Of a DNA stretch of 64,000 bases, positions 46,069 to 55,586 are shown piece by piece. Below the pieces are notes generated by a model that was given only the letters and a program-made list of their open reading frames with translations, was not told where the DNA came from and searched no databases. Source of the DNA: Methanohalophilus levihalophilus (GTDB lineage: Archaea > Halobacteriota > Methanosarcinia > Methanosarcinales > Methanosarcinaceae); NCBI RefSeq assembly GCF_017874375.1, contig NZ_JAGGLK010000002.1:62001-126000 (forward strand), given 5' to 3'. The first letter of the stretch is position 1, and every line of letters starts with the position of its first letter. The position numbers and the translations under genes were made by a program.

Positions 46069-46941
46069 TCAGTGGACAATTTTTGAAATATCCAGTTCAA
46101 GGATATCCTCAGCTCCCAGTGCCTTGAGCTTTGGAATAAGTATGTTGACATCGCTCTTGTTGACAACAGTCTCCACGGCGTAGTAATCGGCACCATATAG
46201 CTGGGATACAGTTGGCCTTTTCAGGGAAGGCAATGCGCTGATAACGTCTTCAAGTTTGGCTATTGGCACGTTCATGTCAATCAATACTTTTCCACGAGCT
46301 TCGATAACTGATAAGAGCAGTGTTTTAATCTCTTCTATTTCCTGACGCTTCTCGGGATTTTCCCAGCTTTCCTTGTTTGCAACGAGTTTTGTGGAAGATT
46401 CCAGCATTACATCGACAATTTTTAAACCGTTTTTCCTGAGGGTTGAACCGGTTTCGGTAAGGTCAACGACTACGTCCATGAGATCAGGCACTTTGGCTTC
46501 GGTTGCGCCATAGGAATAATGGAGATCAACAGGAATTCCAAGATTTTCAAAGTGTCTTTTGGTAATGTTGGGGTATTCCGTGGTTACCCTGCTATTGGGT
46601 TTGATATCGGCAGAGGTCTGGATGTCACTTTCCTGTGGAACAGCAATTACAATTTTTACATTTCCAGCACCGGTTTTGCTGTAAGGCATATCCGCAATTT
46701 CGATAACATCGGAATCAGATTCAATTACCCAGTCCCTTCCGGAGATACCAATGTCAAAGTATCCTTCTTCAACGTATTTTGGGATTTCCTGTGGGCGGAG
46801 AATTTTAACCCTGTCAATCCGGGGGTCTTCAACTTTCGGATTATATTCTCTTGAAGTTTTCTTTATAGGGAGATCTGCCTGCTTGAATAGCAAAAGCGTT
46901 TGTTCCTCAAGGCTTCCTTTTGGAATGGCTATGTTAATCAT
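46069..46941 (-). CDS. hisG: ATP phosphoribosyltransferase, long form
   Basis: A 290-residue first enzyme of histidine synthesis, joining ATP and PRPP. The catalytic domains show IAIPKGSLEEQTLLLFKQAD, FDIGISGRDWVIES and the PRPP loop VVDLTETGSTLRKNGL. A C-terminal regulatory ACT-like domain (about 215-290) senses histidine, so no HisZ partner is needed. GAGG precedes the ATG at 46941, and a TATA-like element lies near 46966-46980. Confidence 0.95.
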   Translation of the reverse strand: MINIAIPKGSLEEQTLLLFKQADLPIKKTSREYNPKVEDPRIDRVKILRPQEIPKYVEEGYFDIGISGRDWVIESDSDVIEIADMPYSKTGAGNVKIVIAVPQESDIQTSADIKPNSRVTTEYPNITKRHFENLGIPVDLHYSYGATEAKVPDLMDVVVDLTETGSTLRKNGLKIVDVMLESSTKLVANKESWENPEKRQEIEEIKTLLLSVIEARGKVLIDMNVPIAKLEDVISALPSLKRPTVSQLYGADYYAVETVVNKSDVNILIPKLKALGAEDILELDISKIVH

Positions 46942-47057
46942 GTTTCTTCCTCAAATTTACCTATAACTTTAATATATAATATAGTATAATAATCTAATAG
47001 ATTTATAAATAGCAGGTTACAAATATAGCATGCTTCCTTTATAGTTTATTGTTTGGG

Positions 47058-47792
47058 ATGGAAATGAAAGTACAAACAGGCGTTGAAGGTTTTGATAGTC
47101 TTTGCAGTGGCGGCCTGCCCGCAGGAAGAGCATACATTGTTAGTGGTGCTCCCGGATGTGGGAAAACAACCTTCGGAATTCAGTTTCTAACCAATGGTGC
47201 ATCTTTTGGGGACGTAGGGCTCTATTTGACCTTACTGGAAACATCAGATGATATTGTAGCAAATATGTCTGGCTACGACATGAATCTGGAAGCCCTGATT
47301 AAGATGAAAAAGGTCCTGTTTTCAGACTTAAGTCCCGACATGGAATATGGTTACATTGATGAATTGCAGGAAGTGATTAGCCCCGAACTTGCTCCCTCTT
47401 ACGCTCCCATTGAAAACGACGCACCTTCTGCAGCAACTGTTTTCAAGGAAATCGCCTCATATGTTGAGAGCTACGATGTTAAGAGATTGGTGATAGATCC
47501 TGTTTCAGCAATTCGTTTTGCAGCAAAAGATGCCTGCATGAAAAAGAAAGAAATGGCACGTTTCATACGCAACCTGAAGCGTCTTGGATGCACAGTGATG
47601 ATGCTTACGGAAGGTAACAACGTGGCATTTGAAGCGCCCCAGTATTGCACCGCCGATGGAATTATCCTTCTGGAGAGTCCGGATGAAAATCTGGCATCAA
47701 CTATTCAGATTATGAAAATCCGTGGTTCCAGGCACAGCTCTGAAAAAGTTCCTTTTATTTTTGGGGAACAGGGTATAACACTTGAAAAATGA
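47058..47792 (+). CDS. KaiC/RecA-superfamily ATPase
   Basis: A 244-residue single-domain ATPase of the archaeal KaiC-like group. Walker A is GAPGCGKTTFGIQFL, Walker B is RLVIDPVSAIRF, and the start TGVEGFDSLCSGGLPAGRA is typical. It lacks the second KaiC domain and the phosphorylation motif of cyanobacterial clock proteins. Such proteins in archaea are linked to signal transduction; the partner is unknown. The TATA element ATTTATAAAT (47001-47010) precedes it. ATG 47058 and 47064 are both possible starts. Confidence 0.87.
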   Translation: MEMKVQTGVEGFDSLCSGGLPAGRAYIVSGAPGCGKTTFGIQFLTNGASFGDVGLYLTLLETSDDIVANMSGYDMNLEALIKMKKVLFSDLSPDMEYGYIDELQEVISPELAPSYAPIENDAPSAATVFKEIASYVESYDVKRLVIDPVSAIRFAAKDACMKKKEMARFIRNLKRLGCTVMMLTEGNNVAFEAPQYCTADGIILLESPDENLASTIQIMKIRGSRHSSEKVPFIFGEQGITLEK

Positions 47793-47800
47793 GAACTATT

Positions 47801-48847
47801 TTAGTTTTCTGTTTCCGCAAACCCATAACCTACAAATCTCTGTTTTGCGTCAAGGTTTGAGAGAATAAATCTGTCTGAGGAGCTGAAAGCAATTTCATGT
47901 GAACCGCTAAGGTGAAGAATACATTCATCTCCGGGACTTGCTTTTTCTGCAGCTTCCCCATTAATTTCAATTTTCTCCAGTCTCACAGGAGCAGACTGCA
48001 ATCCCACGAAAAGATGAGGGACATCTGAAACGGACAAAGGAGCTGAGAATGGGGAAATTTTACATTTGAGAATAAAGGATTCTGCCACCGTCTCTTTTTC
48101 CGAAATAACAAATCCACGCTCGATATCCTTTGATTGTATTCCTTTAAGCGCAAGCCCGACCCTTCCCCCGGTTGGTGCGCTTTTCACGTCTACATCATGC
48201 ATTTGTATTGAACGAACTTCAAGAGGTTTTGCAGATGGGTAAGCTGTCAGTTTGTCTTTCACATTGAGAGTACCCTGGGAGACGACACCAAGCACTACAC
48301 AACCGATACCCGTTACGTTGAAAGACTGGTCAACCATCACACGCACAGGTTTATCATCCTGTTTCCTGCTATCCTCAGCTACCTTTTCGTCAAGCTCAAG
48401 GATCTTTTCCTTGAGTTCATCGAGTCCTTCAAATGATTGGGTTGAAATGTTGATGAACTCCCAGTTTTCCATACAGGTTCCTGTGATGATTTTCCTGATG
48501 TTCTTTTCAAGTTCTTCCTGTGCATAGGCATAGCTTGTATCAGCTTTTGTAAGTACAATCATTCCATGCTTATATTGAAGCAGGTCCAATGCAACCAGGC
48601 ATTCGCCTGTGGAAACATCCGGTCCTTCAGGAGGGATGCAGAGAAGTGCGATATCAGATAAATTAAGAGCAGTAACAAGGGATTTGAGAGATTTCGGATA
48701 ACCATTTGCATCTATTGTGGTCATCACAACATCGTTTTTTGAAAAATCATACATTGTAATGTCGGCAACATTTCCTTTTTTACCGAGCTTTGCGGCCAGA
48801 GAAGTTCTGCCACTTTGCTCACTTCCGATAATAGCAACTTTTGTCAT
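47801..48847 (-). CDS. SelB-like translation factor aSelBL (EF-Tu superfamily), degenerate GTPase
   Basis: A 348-residue protein with the layout of a SelB/EF-Tu factor: a GTPase-like domain (about 1-170) and two beta-barrels (about 180-348), without the C-terminal SECIS-binding domain. The nucleotide motifs are altered. The P-loop reads GSEQSGRTS where translational GTPases have GHVDHGKT, no clear DxxG is seen, and NKxD appears as TKAD. This fits the archaeal SelB-like family that was once proposed to deliver Pyl-tRNA, a role later questioned. ATG 48847 follows AGGGA; TTG 48853 is rejected. Confidence 0.82.
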   Translation of the reverse strand: MTKVAIIGSEQSGRTSLAAKLGKKGNVADITMYDFSKNDVVMTTIDANGYPKSLKSLVTALNLSDIALLCIPPEGPDVSTGECLVALDLLQYKHGMIVLTKADTSYAYAQEELEKNIRKIITGTCMENWEFINISTQSFEGLDELKEKILELDEKVAEDSRKQDDKPVRVMVDQSFNVTGIGCVVLGVVSQGTLNVKDKLTAYPSAKPLEVRSIQMHDVDVKSAPTGGRVGLALKGIQSKDIERGFVISEKETVAESFILKCKISPFSAPLSVSDVPHLFVGLQSAPVRLEKIEINGEAAEKASPGDECILHLSGSHEIAFSSSDRFILSNLDAKQRFVGYGFAETEN

Positions 48848-48908
48848 GGTCAAATCCCTGAATCCTTACAGAGCTTCACAACATAAAAAGGCTACTGTTT
48901 ATCCCGAA

Positions 48909-50078
48909 TTACCAGAGATCGCCATTCCACATGGCTTCTGTTTTGTCACTGGTACTACGGTTTATTTTGTGAATATGGATCAGGTATTCGTCACCGACCT
49001 TCTCCGGCTCACTGAAAATAGCTTCAAGACCCAGCAATCTTGAATAGTCTTCAAATTCCTTGAGGGTTTCCAGATCCTGTACACGGATACGAACCTCATC
49101 AATGACTCTCTCATTTTTCCGGACTTTTTTCACGGTTTCAATCATCGGGACAAGGATGCTCTCACCAAGCCTGAGACAACGTTCACTTCTCTCATTCTCA
49201 CTTTCTGACCATTCGGCACTCTGGAATCCTTCCCTAACGACTCTGGAAAAAAGATAGTCTCTACCGACATCATTGTAAAACTTAAATGCATGCAGAAGGT
49301 CTGAGCAATTGCTCTGTGAGCAGGTGTATTTTATGGGGGAAACAATCATTTCGGGATCTTTGATAACAACTCCTTCGTGCCCAATTTTTCCCAGTTCCTG
49401 TATATGCTTAAAAATTGCTTCCGCTGACTCTTCAAGCTTATAATTCCCAAGCAGCGGTGCTTCCAGAAACCCGTATTCCTCTGCAAGCTGGCGTCTTCTG
49501 GAAATCGAAACAGGTTCACCGGTATTCTTTTCTCTGATATCAAATACAAAAAATGCCAGTGATTCAATCCCATAGATTTCTTTTGGAACATAGGGATTCT
49601 CCGGGCCTATCATTTCCCCGTGCAATACGTAATCGGGATTGTCCCTGAAAAAATCAATATTTAATAAAAGGTTTGCTTTTTCCGTAGAATAAGGGCAGAC
49701 GTTACCGCCACGTGTGAGTGCAATAAGCCTTTCCTGAAAGAGAATGACACGAACATTATAGCCGTTCATTTTCTCTTCAACACAAAGAGTTTTGGTGTTT
49801 ATGAACTGCTTCCTGATTGCAGGTTCAAGGAGCATGGCCCTGCGAATCTTGGGAAAACCATGTATCAGTTCAAACTCACCGTTTTCCTTCTGGTAAAGAA
49901 CACTTCCACGCTCAATACCGGACACGGATGTTTCAAAATGGAATAATTGCTGATACCTGCCTTTATTTGGTACCAGCAGTCTGCGCTGCGTAAGATTTTC
50001 AAGCCTTTCCTCAGGAAGCTTAAGATATCCCGCAGCTGCCGGAATATCAAGCTTTCCTTCTGCTATTTTCATTGACAT
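48909..50078 (-). CDS. ATP-dependent RNA ligase (archaeal Rnl3 type)
   Basis: A 389-residue nucleotidyltransferase. Motif I is EEKMNGYNVR with the adenylated lysine at 103, motif III is LAFFVFDIRE, motif IV is GHEGVVIKDP and motif V is HAFKFYNDVG. The N- and C-terminal extensions match the Pyrococcus Pab1020-like homodimeric RNA ligases, which circularise or join RNA. It starts two bases after a CBS gene stop and probably is co-transcribed with the CBS cluster. The natural substrate is unknown. Confidence 0.9.
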   Translation of the reverse strand: MSMKIAEGKLDIPAAAGYLKLPEERLENLTQRRLLVPNKGRYQQLFHFETSVSGIERGSVLYQKENGEFELIHGFPKIRRAMLLEPAIRKQFINTKTLCVEEKMNGYNVRVILFQERLIALTRGGNVCPYSTEKANLLLNIDFFRDNPDYVLHGEMIGPENPYVPKEIYGIESLAFFVFDIREKNTGEPVSISRRRQLAEEYGFLEAPLLGNYKLEESAEAIFKHIQELGKIGHEGVVIKDPEMIVSPIKYTCSQSNCSDLLHAFKFYNDVGRDYLFSRVVREGFQSAEWSESENERSERCLRLGESILVPMIETVKKVRKNERVIDEVRIRVQDLETLKEFEDYSRLLGLEAIFSEPEKVGDEYLIHIHKINRSTSDKTEAMWNGDLW

Positions 50079-50079
50079 A

Positions 50080-50853
50080 TCATGCCAGTGTTTTCAGGAG
50101 ACTCCTCCTTGTAATGAATCCAACCATTTCATCTTCAAGATTCATCACCGGAACGCCTCCGTAGTTGCTTTCCAGCATGAGTTTGGCTACTTCGGAAACA
50201 GGAGTATTTGTCTTCACGGACTGGACACCTGTTTTCATAATGTCCTCGACTATCAGATTCTTAATTCTGGAATCCTGCTGGTTTCCGGAAACAATTTCCC
50301 TGAAAGCCTTCATAGCCTTTGCAATATCCTTTTCGGTAACCATTCCCATGAGTCTTCCATTTTCAACTACAGGGAACCTTCCCATATCATTCTCGAGGAT
50401 AATGTGCCTCACATGGCTTACCCTGTCGGCTGGAGAAACGACGGTAGGCTCCTTATGCATGATTTCTCCTGCATAGCCATTAAATTCCATGTTCTCCATG
50501 ATTTGCTGGGGGGTCACCCATCCAAGTATGTTCTCATTGTCTGTGACAATTACAACCCCGCCATTCTTTGCCATCAGCGTAATGACGTCGTCTACTTCTG
50601 TATCAGGGAGCACCTTGGTAAAGTTTTCCGAAACTGCGGTAGCCACATGCAATGAAGATGCCGGTTTAGTTCCCTTCTTGCGGGTCCCAAGTTCTTTGGT
50701 AAGGTTTCTCATGGTCAGGATTCCAAGAAGCTTGCTATCATGAGTTACCAGAAGTCTTCGGGTACTGTTTTTTTCCATCAGATCCAATGCGTGGGAAAGT
50801 GTGTCCGCTTTATCGACCTTAACAGGCTGTACCATTATATCTTGTACTTGCAT
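50080..50853 (-). CDS. Four-CBS-motif protein (cluster member 1)
   Basis: A 257-residue soluble protein with four CBS motifs starting [11 protein letters not shown], a second near [14 protein letters not shown], a third at [12 protein letters not shown] and a fourth at [12 protein letters not shown]. Each has the DIM...G(V/I)(V/I)T layout of adenylate-binding Bateman modules. There is no effector domain. AGAGGG precedes the ATG. It is fifth in the run of five CBS genes transcribed leftward and is followed by the RNA ligase gene. Confidence 0.9.
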   Translation of the reverse strand: MQVQDIMVQPVKVDKADTLSHALDLMEKNSTRRLLVTHDSKLLGILTMRNLTKELGTRKKGTKPASSLHVATAVSENFTKVLPDTEVDDVITLMAKNGGVVIVTDNENILGWVTPQQIMENMEFNGYAGEIMHKEPTVVSPADRVSHVRHIILENDMGRFPVVENGRLMGMVTEKDIAKAMKAFREIVSGNQQDSRIKNLIVEDIMKTGVQSVKTNTPVSEVAKLMLESNYGGVPVMNLEDEMVGFITRRSLLKTLA

Positions 50854-50873
50854 TTCAAATCCCTCTCTGGAAA

Positions 50874-51716
50874 TTATTTTGCTTCACGTATTACATCGTG
50901 TCTGCTTAGCATACCTACAATCTTTCCTTCGTTCTCAACAGGCACACCGGTGAGATTCTCTTCAACCATCAGTTTTGCTGCCTCAGCAAGTGTATTTTCA
51001 TACTGTACAATTCCATCAAGTTCCACCATGATATCCTCTGCAACAAGTGGAACATCCTTTACATACCTGTATGTCTTTTCACCTCCAGCTGTAGGCCTGC
51101 GTGCCATCTTGATACTCTTTCCGGGCAATTTACCTTCGGAATCCTTAAACATGCTAAGGGCAAGGTCCCTTGTGGAGATCATTCCCACAATGTTTCCAGC
51201 ATCGTTTTCTACGAGAACTTTGCTGACTTCATTTGCTTCGATTTCGTCTATTACGTGGTTGATCGTGTGGTGGCGGTGTACAATTACAGGTTCACCTTCA
51301 AGAACTTCGCTGATTTTTATTCCACCAGGCTGATCTCCTATGTATCTCAGTATATCCCCTATAGTTACAATTCCAAGAAGATCACCATCCACTACAGGCA
51401 GGTTGTTGAAGTTGTTTTCAAGAAGCAGCTCTACGGCCTGTTCAATTGAAGCATCCGGGTAAATGGTTACCAGTGGGTCTTCAGTCATGACCAGACGAAT
51501 TGGAACCTTGTCTATTGGGCGTCTTCTCCACATTGGCTCTGTCTGGGCCAGCCTGTTTCCAATATCGCTTTTAGTTACAATTCCCACCATTTTTTCTTCT
51601 TCTGCAACGATGAGAGTACTGATTTTATGCCTCAGCATAAGGTTTCTGGCATGCGATACAGGCTCTTCAGGTCCAATAGCGTATACTGGAGAGCTCATTA
51701 TGTCGGCAATTTTCAA
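50874..51716 (-). CDS. Four-CBS-motif protein (cluster member 2), TTG start
   Basis: A 280-residue protein with four CBS motifs (starting at [36 protein letters not shown] and [12 protein letters not shown]). A basic stretch [17 protein letters not shown] joins motifs three and four. The start is TTG 51716: GGAGG stands seven bases upstream and no ATG is in place before the first motif. No effector domain is present. Confidence 0.9.
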   Translation of the reverse strand: MKIADIMSSPVYAIGPEEPVSHARNLMLRHKISTLIVAEEEKMVGIVTKSDIGNRLAQTEPMWRRRPIDKVPIRLVMTEDPLVTIYPDASIEQAVELLLENNFNNLPVVDGDLLGIVTIGDILRYIGDQPGGIKISEVLEGEPVIVHRHHTINHVIDEIEANEVSKVLVENDAGNIVGMISTRDLALSMFKDSEGKLPGKSIKMARRPTAGGEKTYRYVKDVPLVAEDIMVELDGIVQYENTLAEAAKLMVEENLTGVPVENEGKIVGMLSRHDVIREAK

Positions 51717-51738
51717 AATAATTCCTCCATATCAAAGT

Positions 51739-52689
51739 TTAGGTGTGCTTTGCTAGGGCAATAAGGATATCCCTTTCGGTTATTATCCCTTTCAGTTCCC
51801 CGTTTTCAATAACAGGTAGTGAACCAATTCCCTTTTCATTCATAATTTCTGCTGCTTTCCCGAGATCAGTTTCGGGATCAGTCCAGACAACATCCCTGGC
51901 AATCAGCGAACTTACAGGCTCGTCAAAAGCTTCATGCACATTTCCTGTTACCAGCTTTTCAAACGCTTCACCCTCCCCGATATACTTCATGATATCAAAG
52001 GCGGTGATTATCCCGACAAGAATTCCGTCCTTGACTACAGGAAGACGCTTGAAATGTCCTTTCACCATTATTTTTGCTGCGTTCCAAAGGCTTGTGCTGT
52101 AATCTGCTGTTTCAACTCCTTCTTTCATGTACTGCCTGACTTTAATATCTGTTTTGAGACCGCTCATGAATCCAAGGAAATCTCTTTCCGTGCAAATTGC
52201 CACAACCTGGCCATTCCGGTCAACTATTGGAATGCTTCCAACGTTGTTTTTTGTCATCAATTCAAAAGCACGACCGATATCTGAAGTTACAGGAAGGGAA
52301 TGAACTTCATGTTGCATTATTCCCCTGATTTCAGCGTTTATTGAAGCAAGCAGATTCCCTTTAAACTTTTTCTCCACAAAAAGGCTTTTGTCGCCTCCTC
52401 CAAAGAGATCAATTACATCAAATGATGAAATGATTCCTTCGAGGCGATTTGTTCCGGCATCTGTAATAGGCATATGACGGAATTTTCCCTTTGTCATAGT
52501 TTTCAGGGCATCAATGATGGGAGTAGTGGGTTGAGCTGTTACAACGTCTCTTGTTGCAATGGACATAATATCTCCCTCGTGTTGCGAAATGCGATCATGG
52601 AACTGCACAGGTCCTTGATCCAGCACACTCTCAGAAGTAAAGGCACGAGGGTCTTTTCTTGGCCTTTCCTTTATGGAAACATCTTTCAT
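51739..52689 (-). CDS. Four-CBS-motif protein (cluster member 3)
   Basis: A 316-residue protein. A charged N-terminal stretch of about 40 residues is followed by four CBS motifs (MSIATRDVVTAQPT, IRGIMQHEVHSL, VRQYMKEGVETA and VSSLIARDVVWT). GGAGG before ATG 52689 supports the start. It has the same layout as its neighbours and probably arose by duplication with them. Confidence 0.9.
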   Translation of the reverse strand: MKDVSIKERPRKDPRAFTSESVLDQGPVQFHDRISQHEGDIMSIATRDVVTAQPTTPIIDALKTMTKGKFRHMPITDAGTNRLEGIISSFDVIDLFGGGDKSLFVEKKFKGNLLASINAEIRGIMQHEVHSLPVTSDIGRAFELMTKNNVGSIPIVDRNGQVVAICTERDFLGFMSGLKTDIKVRQYMKEGVETADYSTSLWNAAKIMVKGHFKRLPVVKDGILVGIITAFDIMKYIGEGEAFEKLVTGNVHEAFDEPVSSLIARDVVWTDPETDLGKAAEIMNEKGIGSLPVIENGELKGIITERDILIALAKHT

Positions 52690-52812
52690 GGTTTTACCTC
52701 CATCTTTATTTTCTCAATAGTTGTTTGTTTGTCTGTCCTTTGCATTACAAATCGGCATCAAAAACTGATGTCTGCATTAGGTCAATTTTATTCCTATAGG
52801 CAAAAAAGCCGA

Positions 52813-53628
52813 TCAGGAATTGTCTATACATGCGCGTAACAGGTCGTTGCGATCTACAACCCCAACAGGTTTGGAACCATCGACCACTGTGACTCTTCCA
52901 ACATCATTATGCAGGATAATATCCCTGCACTCATCAAGGGATGCATGCGGATCCACGGTATATGCAGGCGTTGACATAATACGCTCCACAGGAGGCATAT
53001 CCTTTGGATTACTCTTGTGACTGTCGCTAAGCACTACCCTCACAAAACCAGCTTTTATGACGTCTCTTCTGGTTACCATTCCAAGTAATTCGTTCTTTTT
53101 GGAAATCACTGGTATACCGGTATAATCATTGTTGAGCATATTGGCCCATACTTTTGAAATACTGTCTTCAGGATTACAGGTCATCAGGTCCGTACTCATT
53201 ATGCTTGATGCAGTAACATTCCCCCTTTTCGGGAAGTTTAAATTTCGAAGCAAATCAGAGACACTCACAACCCCTTCAAGTTCTCTTTCATTCTCAGATT
53301 TGACGACAGGACATCTTTCCATCCTTGCCTCAAGCATCATTTTTGCAGCTGCGACTATATCGCAGTCAGGACAAATGAGTGGACACTCCCTTATAAATCC
53401 ACCAATAATCACATCGGATCGCGTTGAAGTGATGTTCAATATGTCCTGATCCGTAACCATTCCTTTAACCCTGCCATCATGATCCACCACAGGGAAACCC
53501 CTCAGAAAGTGGTCTCTCATTATCTGGCGTGTATTTGTTACAGTATTGTCTTCCTGAACGTAGACAGCGTCTCCCGTCATAATGTCTTTTATCTGCGTAT
53601 TAATCTCCCCCTTTGTTTGCAGATGCAA
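52813..53628 (-). CDS. Four-CBS-motif protein (cluster member 4)
   Basis: A 271-residue protein with four CBS motifs, beginning IKDIMTGDAVYV, IGGFIRECPLIC, ASSIMSTDLMTC and VERIMSTPAYTV. The start is uncertain: TTG 53628 has only a distant GAGGG. A strong GGGGGAG near 53601 precedes no standard start codon in frame, and the first ATG (53580) falls inside the first motif. It lies 18 bases after member 5. Confidence 0.85.
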   Translation of the reverse strand: MHLQTKGEINTQIKDIMTGDAVYVQEDNTVTNTRQIMRDHFLRGFPVVDHDGRVKGMVTDQDILNITSTRSDVIIGGFIRECPLICPDCDIVAAAKMMLEARMERCPVVKSENERELEGVVSVSDLLRNLNFPKRGNVTASSIMSTDLMTCNPEDSISKVWANMLNNDYTGIPVISKKNELLGMVTRRDVIKAGFVRVVLSDSHKSNPKDMPPVERIMSTPAYTVDPHASLDECRDIILHNDVGRVTVVDGSKPVGVVDRNDLLRACIDNS

Positions 53629-53646
53629 TTTATTGGTTTTCAGCCC

Positions 53647-54246
53647 TCAATCGAAATATCCTTCATCATCCATGCAGTCTTCACAAAGCATAAGTCCACC
53701 GGTTTCGGTTAAAATATCTACATAGGCACCACAACGCTGGCATATTCCTCTTCCCGTTTCCTTTCCCTCAGGTAAACTGGTTTCTTCGTTCATCTCTATT
53801 AGATTCTCAAGAATAGTATTCAGAACAGGTGAGATGGCGAGAATATCCCTATCCGTAATAATACCTACTATATCGCCCCCTTTGGCAACTGCAAGTCTTC
53901 TGATATTCGATTTGACCATGATCTTGGATGCATCGATCACACTTGAGGAAGGTTCTGCCGATATTATCGGAGAGGACATTATATCTCCGGCTTTTACAGC
54001 GCTCGGAGTCGCATCCTTTGTAGTTACCTTTCCGACGATATCACGTTCAGTTATTATCCCTACGGCTTCCCCATCTTTTGTTAATATGATGCTTCCAACA
54101 CCGTTTTCCATCATTGCATTAGCAACTTCAAGTACTGTACTGGAAACGTCTAGCTCGATAACGCATTGGTTCATTATTTCGTTAATAGGAACCTCGCTTT
54201 CGATGCCCTGAAAAGATGAGTTTTTGTCGTGCAGGACCAACGGCAT
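53647..54246 (-). CDS. CBS-pair protein with C-terminal zinc ribbon (cluster member 5)
   Basis: A 199-residue protein with two CBS motifs (about 20-145; INEIMNQCVIEL and AGDIMSSPIISA) and a C-terminal zinc ribbon built from CQRCGAY and LCEDC. CBS pairs with such a ribbon are common in methanogens and bind adenylates or nucleic acids. It is first gene of the five-gene CBS run. GGAG precedes the start; GTG 54249 is also possible. Confidence 0.9.
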   Translation of the reverse strand: MPLVLHDKNSSFQGIESEVPINEIMNQCVIELDVSSTVLEVANAMMENGVGSIILTKDGEAVGIITERDIVGKVTTKDATPSAVKAGDIMSSPIISAEPSSSVIDASKIMVKSNIRRLAVAKGGDIVGIITDRDILAISPVLNTILENLIEMNEETSLPEGKETGRGICQRCGAYVDILTETGGLMLCEDCMDDEGYFD

Positions 54247-54296
54247 CACACTCCATAGATCACTATCTTCTCAATAGCATATATATCTGATCGTAG

Positions 54297-55424
54297 TTAC
54301 AGGAAAACAACCCTGCTCCGCCTTCCTGTATTCAATTCAACTTCATCATTGAATCCGGTTTTGGCATAAGCATCAATTACTTCCATTTCTGTATCAATGT
54401 CAACATTTTCTGCCATTTCTGCCATATCGTCCCACAGGGTTACACGGATACGGCCAGTGTCATCCGAAAGGTAGACATTTGAGACCATTCCGACACCACC
54501 ATCTTTTCTGGAAAATTCCCGAACTTCTCCTATACCGGAGATAAAACCGCGAACAGAATAGCTTTCTCCGGGAATTATGTCAGAGATAGGAGTATATTGT
54601 TCCTTGTACAGGACTTCCGAATCTGCTTTCCTGATTACACCGTGGTTTCCAATCTGGATTTCAACCTCATCGTTGAAGTTATTCACGCGTGCATAACCAT
54701 TGATAATTTCTATGGAAACACCTTCATGAAGGCTCCTGTCAAGTTCTGCCTTTTCGTCCCAGAGGGTGACCCTGATTTTTCCGGAATCGTCTCCCACCAG
54801 GATGTTACGGACTTTTCCTTCTCCGCCGGTTCTCTTATTGAATGTTCTTATGTCCAAAACCTGTAAAATAACAGCATTGAGGTTAATATCGGAGTCATTT
54901 TCTTTTATGTCAGCTATCTTCATGGAAGGTAATTCAATCTGGATCTCTTCATCGACTTCTTCTATCCCACCATATCTTCCAACGTTTATTTCCAGACCTG
55001 AATAACCTTCTTTAACATAGCCACTGACCCTGTATGATTTTCCTGCCTGTATAGATCCGGTTGTCATCTGATCTGCCAGTTCATCCCAGAGGGTCACACG
55101 AATGGAGCCGCTGCTATCTGCAACTATGAGGTTTCCAACTCTTCCGGTTGTACCATCATTTCTTGAAAATTCACGTGTATCGAATAGGGAAACAACCTTT
55201 CCAATGATGTAAACATTGGAACTGTTTTCATTAATGTCGGCTATTTTCATAGGTTCCTGAGAGGCATCTGTCACTCCCAGATCGCTTGCAACAAGTAGGG
55301 CAATGGTTTTCTTATCACACAGTGGTCCCATTTTGTCCATTTTCTCATTCACTTTCCTCAGAAATTCTTCTTCAGAAACCACGCTTGCTAATTTCTCATA
55401 AATAGGGGCAATTTCGCTATCCAT
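54297..55424 (-). CDS. Replication protein A-like single-stranded DNA-binding protein
   Basis: A 375-residue protein of an N-terminal helical part (about 1-65) and three OB folds (about 75-165, 175-270, 285-370). Each fold repeats (V/I)GNLIVADSSGSIRVTLWDE-like sequence with KDGG or NDGTTG loops. Methanosarcinales RPA proteins have this form. It protects single-stranded DNA in replication and repair. ATG 55424 has AGGTG before it and begins like known family members; the TTG at 55541 would add a low-complexity tail. No zinc finger is present. Confidence 0.9.
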   Translation of the reverse strand: MDSEIAPIYEKLASVVSEEEFLRKVNEKMDKMGPLCDKKTIALLVASDLGVTDASQEPMKIADINENSSNVYIIGKVVSLFDTREFSRNDGTTGRVGNLIVADSSGSIRVTLWDELADQMTTGSIQAGKSYRVSGYVKEGYSGLEINVGRYGGIEEVDEEIQIELPSMKIADIKENDSDINLNAVILQVLDIRTFNKRTGGEGKVRNILVGDDSGKIRVTLWDEKAELDRSLHEGVSIEIINGYARVNNFNDEVEIQIGNHGVIRKADSEVLYKEQYTPISDIIPGESYSVRGFISGIGEVREFSRKDGGVGMVSNVYLSDDTGRIRVTLWDDMAEMAENVDIDTEMEVIDAYAKTGFNDEVELNTGRRSRVVFL

Positions 55425-55586
55425 TAAAACACCTGAAAGTTGAAGATCATTGTCTTTGACTGGCTTTTTAGGGGAGGAGTTTTGCGGAGAAGGAGATAAA
55501 GTTAACGAGGGATTGAAGGTATTTGAAGATTGAGAGGTCAAAGTTTTCCGATAAGGTAATTAAGTATAAGCACTCTCAATGTTAGC

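Noticed and set aside
47801-48847. True SelB with selenocysteine role
   Set aside because: The C-terminal SECIS-binding part is missing and the GTPase motifs are degenerate; no selenoprotein or SECIS element was noticed.
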